A stretch of DNA of 64,000 bases from Phoronis australis (taxonomy: Eukaryota; Phoronida; Phoronidae). Positions 58,929 to 64,000 of this stretch are shown piece by piece (within the stretch, counting starts at the first letter, position 1; each line of letters begins with the position of its first letter). The notes beneath the pieces were generated by a model. The model searched no databases and was not told the origin of the DNA. It saw nothing but the letters and a program-made list of their open reading frames with translations. The position numbers and the translations under genes are program-made. The DNA lies in NCBI GenBank assembly GCA_002633005.1, contig NMRA01000031.1:1551428-1615427 (forward strand). The letters are read 5' to 3'.

Positions 58929-59941
58929 ATGATGGCTGACCTAAAGTGCGGGTTTGCGAATTTATCTATTTATCTGGCACTGCCAGTCGCATCGAATGTG
59001 GTAGTTCTACAAATTGCGGAGAGAAACAACTTCGGAAACTCTTGGGAAATGCACAAGGTATAGATCGAGACATTTGAGCACCTTATAAGATTACCTGGAG
59101 CTAATGTGGAGGCGGAACGTGTCCTCCTGAGAAGTAGTCTGTCTCAGTGTCTGCCTCGGAGGCAGGTGTGCAGCAGGAGCTACATAATCTACCGTATTAG
59201 ATTCACTTGCCCGAATCATCGTTACAACACTCGAGATATATTGCTGTCGCCAAAGACACTGAGAACATCCACTGCACACTAGAGGAGAAATCTGATAGAG
59301 GTCTGAAAAATGACCAAAGACGTTTAGTCAAGGTTCAACGTCCTGCTTCGTGTGAGCTCAGGTAGGAATCACTAAACTCCAGGGTCTGACCCTGAGGAAT
59401 ATTTTTAGAAGCACGTCATTCATGAAAAAATACTTTTATTGTCACACCGTGATTGCTTATAACTTTGGCCTTATTGCTTTATCATATCTTATTCAAATGT
59501 GTTGATGTTTATGCAACTACATGTATACATTGGCATAGAAAATAGTTAGTCATCATAACTTTTCATAACAACCACCAAATGTGTAACATGACTTCTGCCC
59601 ATGAACTACTTTTAGAGACTAGGGAGTATGTTATGTCTGCCAATGAATTTCTGCGATTATGAAGTTGATTAAACATGCTAAAGCCGTCAAAAATATTGGT
59701 GCCTTCGCTTTAGCTTGGTATTCATATTTTCTGAGCCGAAATGGCCAAATTAAATTTAATATGTTTAATTTTTTCATTAATACAATTTTAGGAATCAGGA
59801 AAGGCTTATGCCGAAGAAGTGGCTCCTGCTGAAGTTGGAGACTTGCCAATTATTAGTAAAGGTTGGGTATGGAAAAGTTCACAAGCAGCAAGAAGGTACC
59901 CTTCTGGACAACTAAGTGAGGGGGCTAGAAAGAGGCCGTAA
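58929..59941 (+). CDS. Candidate two-exon small gene, block C2
   Basis: Exons 58929-59057 and 59792-59941, identical in length to those in C1, with the same donor, acceptor and stop. Relative to C1, replacements are Phe to Val in exon 1, and Ser to Pro, Leu to Pro, Pro to Ala and Glu to Lys in exon 2, with two silent changes. The frame survives, but the replacement-to-silent ratio does not prove constraint. Product unknown. Confidence 0.35.
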
Positions 59942-61950
59942 AGTCTACTCCCAGAAGATATGTCAAAGAGAATTTGTAGCTTGAGGAACGAGTCAGGGAA
60001 AAAAGTATTTGCCAAAGATTACTGGCTTATACCACTACAGGTCCAAAGTAATTTGTTGAGATAGGCCACTCTCAGGAAATGTGGGGAAACTGGGACAGAG
60101 GAAGTGGAGTATGCATTGAAAGAGGCAATATGCGATTGTCAAGGATGTAGCATTGTGAAAATTCAAAGGGAGGAAACAGTACAGTGGCTGGACCTGTAAA
60201 TACTCTGGCCGATCTGCTAAATCCAGTGGGGGCATTATTGTATCAGCACAGCTGTGTAGGGATGTAGGCTTGTGTGTTGTTGCAGGCTTTGTTTGCACCA
60301 GAACTGATTGTGTGAACAGCACAAATCTAAAATTTACCTAGTCTAAGACTGAATTTTTCTCCAGGCACGGATCATGATCCTGGGCCACATGGTAATGGTA
60401 CATTGTTCATTTTGTTTAGCCACTAGATTTTTTGGTCTGACAGGATTTCTCAGTGTGGCCATCACGTTTAGATGATTTCTGACCACTGTACTGTTCCTTT
60501 TCCTTGAAGATCCACAATTGATCTGAATTTATGTTTCCGCATTTTATTTACCATTATAGATCTTTGTTTGTAAATGGGAATATATTACTGAAATTTGAGA
60601 CCCTGTTGCAGTTAGGTTGGTTTTGTTAACTTATCTTTCTACCTGGGTTGTAAACCCATATTCTGTCCAGGAGGTAATAAGTTTTGATTTAGACCATTTA
60701 CCTCTATAAACTTTGCTCAGTTTGTTCCTTATCCAGATGGGAAGTGATTTCTGGAATTATAGCGAATTGACAGTTTGCTATTCCTTGAGACCATGCTGTG
60801 TGTATAAAATCACACACTATTAGTCTGGTCTCTAGCAATTGCATATTGCCAGATCTTTCAAAGTTCTGAAATTGCTCAAAAGTGACCTGGACGTAATACC
60901 TATTTCGTGATGGTAAAATGTCTAAATCAAAAGTTGTTTTTATGTGATTTTAGGCGAGTTTATGTCCACTTCAAATGATTTTTTGTTGCTGTACTGAAAA
61001 GTATTGGCACATTAGCTCTGGTGGCTCCTTGTTTTTTGGCGAATTGACCATATTATGGTTCCCATGGGTAATTTTGTTACTAGTCTAGTATGTATGTGCC
61101 ACTATAATCGTAGGGCAATTGTAATGCAAACCATGTTGCAAAAGTATTTTTTCATGACCATTTCATTGTAAAATGCTGCCTAATTGGAACCGACAAGACA
61201 ATTTTTCATTTTGTGGTGGTTAGTTTTGATTAGAACAGTGATGTGGTAAATACAGCTACCTCAAGATTGTATTGTCAGCGATATTGTGAAATCACTTTTT
61301 CGCAGTGAGACTACATCACCTTAAATGTAATTCCTTGGTTATTGGGCTTTGTGTGGTTGACTCTGTCCTGTAGCAATTAGAGTGTTGAAAAGGTCTAGAA
61401 GGCAATTTTTATTAGAGTCATAATATTTGCACTTTTGACTGTACTGTTATCTTTGCATTGTATTCCGAAAACATATTTTGTAGTACACATGTCTCTGGTT
61501 GGTATTTTATATTTTTTCACAAGGAATATTTTCAACTTAGATGAGTTGTCTGTGAGGAAGGCAATTTTCAAATAAGAACATGAATAAAATTGTCAAACAT
61601 TGTTTTATTTTTTAGATGTGTGATCTTCCAATAAATGATTACTTTTTAAAAATCTGTGCAGAATTTGATTTTTACTCTTCATATAAAGGAGAAATTGAAT
61701 AAATTCATAAACCTGCATTGTCTAGAAATTTTACTCAAAGTACATATTACAGGGTTGGGGATTGGAATCTTAATACAACAGAGTCTGAACCCGTACCATG
61801 AGCAATACAACACTATACACGGCTATAAAAATTTGGTATTTAGGTTCCACGGAAAGGATTCGTGTACGCGGTAATAGTTACTAAGGTGCGTGGTCATTGT
61901 TTGTGGATACTTTGGGATTCCTCTTCTGTGGTCATCCACGAGAAACCTGG

Positions 61951-63339
61951 GCCCGGTCTCCAATCTCCGTACTCAGACTCATACTCATACTCGAGATTTC
62001 ATACTCATAATCGTGCTCACTGGAGTCGTACTCAAAAAAGCGTATCTAATGTCGTATTTCGAGTAGACTCCAAACGTACTCAAATCTGACACTCATACTC
62101 GAGTTGCTATGGAACTCTTTATGATGTGAAATGCAAAATCACGCAAAGCCGCGCTGATTCATCGCTCCCTATTGGAATAGACCACCCCAAGAACTACGCC
62201 TACATTATCGTCTGCTGTCGCTACAACTACAACAGTATGTCTATAACGTGGAATTATGAGTGTTCTGTAACTGTTATTCAGTTTTTAGTTTCAATAAATA
62301 TTCTTATGCCATTTCTTTGATACATTTGACAATTATTAAGCTTCACTTCTTGAGTTCCTCACCCAGTCCCGAAAGCGTCTTTTAAAAGAAATTTGTAACA
62401 GCTTATCACATCACATCTCTGTTGCTAATTTAGTCTTGACTTAAAACCCATTGCTGTGTAGGCCTACGCTGATGTCAAACTTTGGTACTGTATCTTTGTA
62501 TTTTACCGGGATGTATCAAGTGAGTTGACATTTGGCACGTGAGTTAAAAAACAATACTTGTGCAGGCATTCAGAGTTCACCAGTGGCAGTGAACGGGACG
62601 AGACGTCTACTTAGAAATCGGCAAACAAAATCTGGAATTCCATTTGGGGATTGAGGAATTATAGATGACTAAGTTATGATGAGAAATGTACCTGACAGGG
62701 AAGCGAACTTTTTTTAACTTCCCTCCCCTCCTCGTCTTTTGGAAACCCTACAAAACGTAGGCACACATACCGAAATAAGGGCAGCACAAACTTCTCACAC
62801 GACTTTTCCCACAACTGCTTTCGACGCTTGTTATGACTCGCCGACAAGGGATTACAATGCGCCTGTTGCCAGGAATTGTAGAGGTAGAATGGCGGCCATA
62901 ACATACAGTGATACGGCGGGTTAATAAGGTGAAGAATAAGAAGATTTAAGATGAAAACTATTATCTCTGAACTGAAATTGAAGTGCTGAGATACGGTAAG
63001 AGGACTTATTTTTTTAGATTTGCTGTGTTTCTTGGTTCCCTTTCGATATTTTGTTCTCTGGCTCGTATTTATTTTCGAGTACGATTTCAAGCACACTGCC
63101 ATAGCAAACTTGAAATTTGAGCATAGACTCCGAATTTTTACTCAAAATCGTACTTGAAATATAGATGAGATACACTTCAGTTCGAGTACACTCGAAAACT
63201 GAGTACGTGCTCGAAATTTCGAGTACAGATTTTTCGAGTATGACATTGAATACACCAAAGCTGAGTCTGTACTCGAGTTGAGTATGAAGTGTGAGTTTGA
63301 GCATGATTAGAGTCTGAGTACGGAGATTGGAGACCGGAC
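61951..63339. mobile_element. 1.39-kb TIR element in a duplicated CCWGG
   Basis: Ends GCCCGGTCTCCAATCTCCGT and, inverted, GTCCGGTCTCCAATCTCCGT. Flanks CCTGG (61946-61950) and CCAGG (63340-63344). Subterminal arms of about 150-250 bp are packed with ACTCGA and TACTCA motifs. Empty site in C1 at 29904. A longer relative of 34998-35395 with no transposase seen. Confidence 0.88.
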
Positions 63340-64000
63340 CCAGGTCGCATAGAGAACAATAGATTAGCATCTTCATTGTTATAATAAAGATATAATGACG
63401 AGCACTTATCGGCAACGGTCTGATGTACGCAAGATTCTATATCCATGCGACCTGTGTTGTTATATCCAACAATGACACAACAAAGGAAAACAGTGATAGG
63501 ACCCATAGGCGAAAAACATGCGACGAGTTGCCTTGGACAGTGGTGGAGTTTGTCTTGTCATTCGAATGTTTTTAGAGAACTGCAAACCCGGTATTTCGTC
63601 AGGAAAATTTCTGCCGTCTTTTGTGTTAAGTCGTGGGAAAACTTGCAGTCATGCCACCAAACTTATCATTCATTTGATATTACAATGCATTGCATGAACA
63701 TTTGATCAACAGAAAATCTGACTTGAATATGTGTGAAGAAATACCCATGAGGAAATTGCAAAGTAAAACGACTGTAAATCAAAATAACCTACAATTGTCG
63801 AGTTCATGTCTAACCCTGTTCACTGTGGAGGACATAATCGGATTTTTTACAAAATGGAGCCATGTATGGTATTTAGGGGTACTATAGCCCAATGTGATCA
63901 GTAGTAAAACGTTCAAAACATTCTGGAGGAACTAACTTGTTGCAAAATATCGAAAAATATGAAGGACAATCGGATTTTACGGTGCTCACGCATCGATCTC

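Larger units (their letters stand above)
58144..64000 (+). repeat. Segmental duplication block C2, truncated by window end
   Basis: Partner of 26136-30553 with high identity. It differs mainly by the insert at 61951-63339 and small indels, for example a 4-bp loss at about 59144. Confidence 0.92.

Noticed and set aside
62674-63102. Minus-strand open frame of 142 codons inside the C2 TIR element
   Set aside because: No transposase-like motifs, and composition follows AT-rich DNA. It is probably a chance frame.

Overview
The window looks like nuclear DNA of a metazoan, most probably a marine invertebrate. An amphioxus, hemichordate, mollusc or similar genome would fit, but the sequence does not settle which. 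The evidence is AT-rich DNA with short interrupted open frames, candidate introns with GT/AG borders, AATAAA signals, decayed non-LTR retrotransposons, many TIR elements, and a decayed gene family that I remember from marine invertebrate genomes. There are no bacterial operons, no rRNA genes and no CRISPR arrays.

Layout. 1-2.9 kb: a 32-bp tandem array broken by a short TIR element and a 1.8-kb block of inverted repeats. 3-9.2 kb: mostly unremarkable, with one candidate four-exon gene at 6.2-7.6 kb. 9.3-12.4 kb: long inverted repeats around a decayed gene of a large protein family with PIN-nuclease-like motifs and a Cys-rich (CXC-like) C-terminus. 12.67-15.64 kb: a second TIR element with a 3-bp AAT duplication and two candidate genes. 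16.8 kb: the 3' end of a retroelement with a nested stem-loop. 19.07-26.0 and 34.43-41.7 kb: two paralogous blocks (A and B), each with one intact 7-transmembrane gene on + and a decayed PIN/CXC gene on -. 26.0-32.5 kb (C1-D1) and 54.45-64 kb (D2-C2): a second pair of paralogous blocks carrying a candidate two-exon small gene. 40.4-43.65 kb: the longest PIN/CXC relic. 44.1-45.3 kb: long inverted repeats. 47.5-51 kb: two truncated LINEs in opposite orientation. 51.03-52.67 kb: a TTAA-flanked TIR element. 56.56-57.55 kb: a hAT-like element.

The best-supported genes are the two 7-TM paralogues at 21558-22328 and 38356-39138. They align without internal gaps, and both lie downstream of a 21-bp array rich in AGGTCA half-sites.

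Because the duplicated blocks sit in one window, each copy shows the other's unoccupied insertion sites. Two TIR elements are present in one paralogue and absent in the other at a CCTGG pentamer, and the pentamer is duplicated around the insert. An older relative is in both copies, and an unrelated short element has the same CCWGG-type flanks. This gives a relative order of events: old insertion, block duplication, new insertions. All family names come from memory and reading by eye; no search was run.
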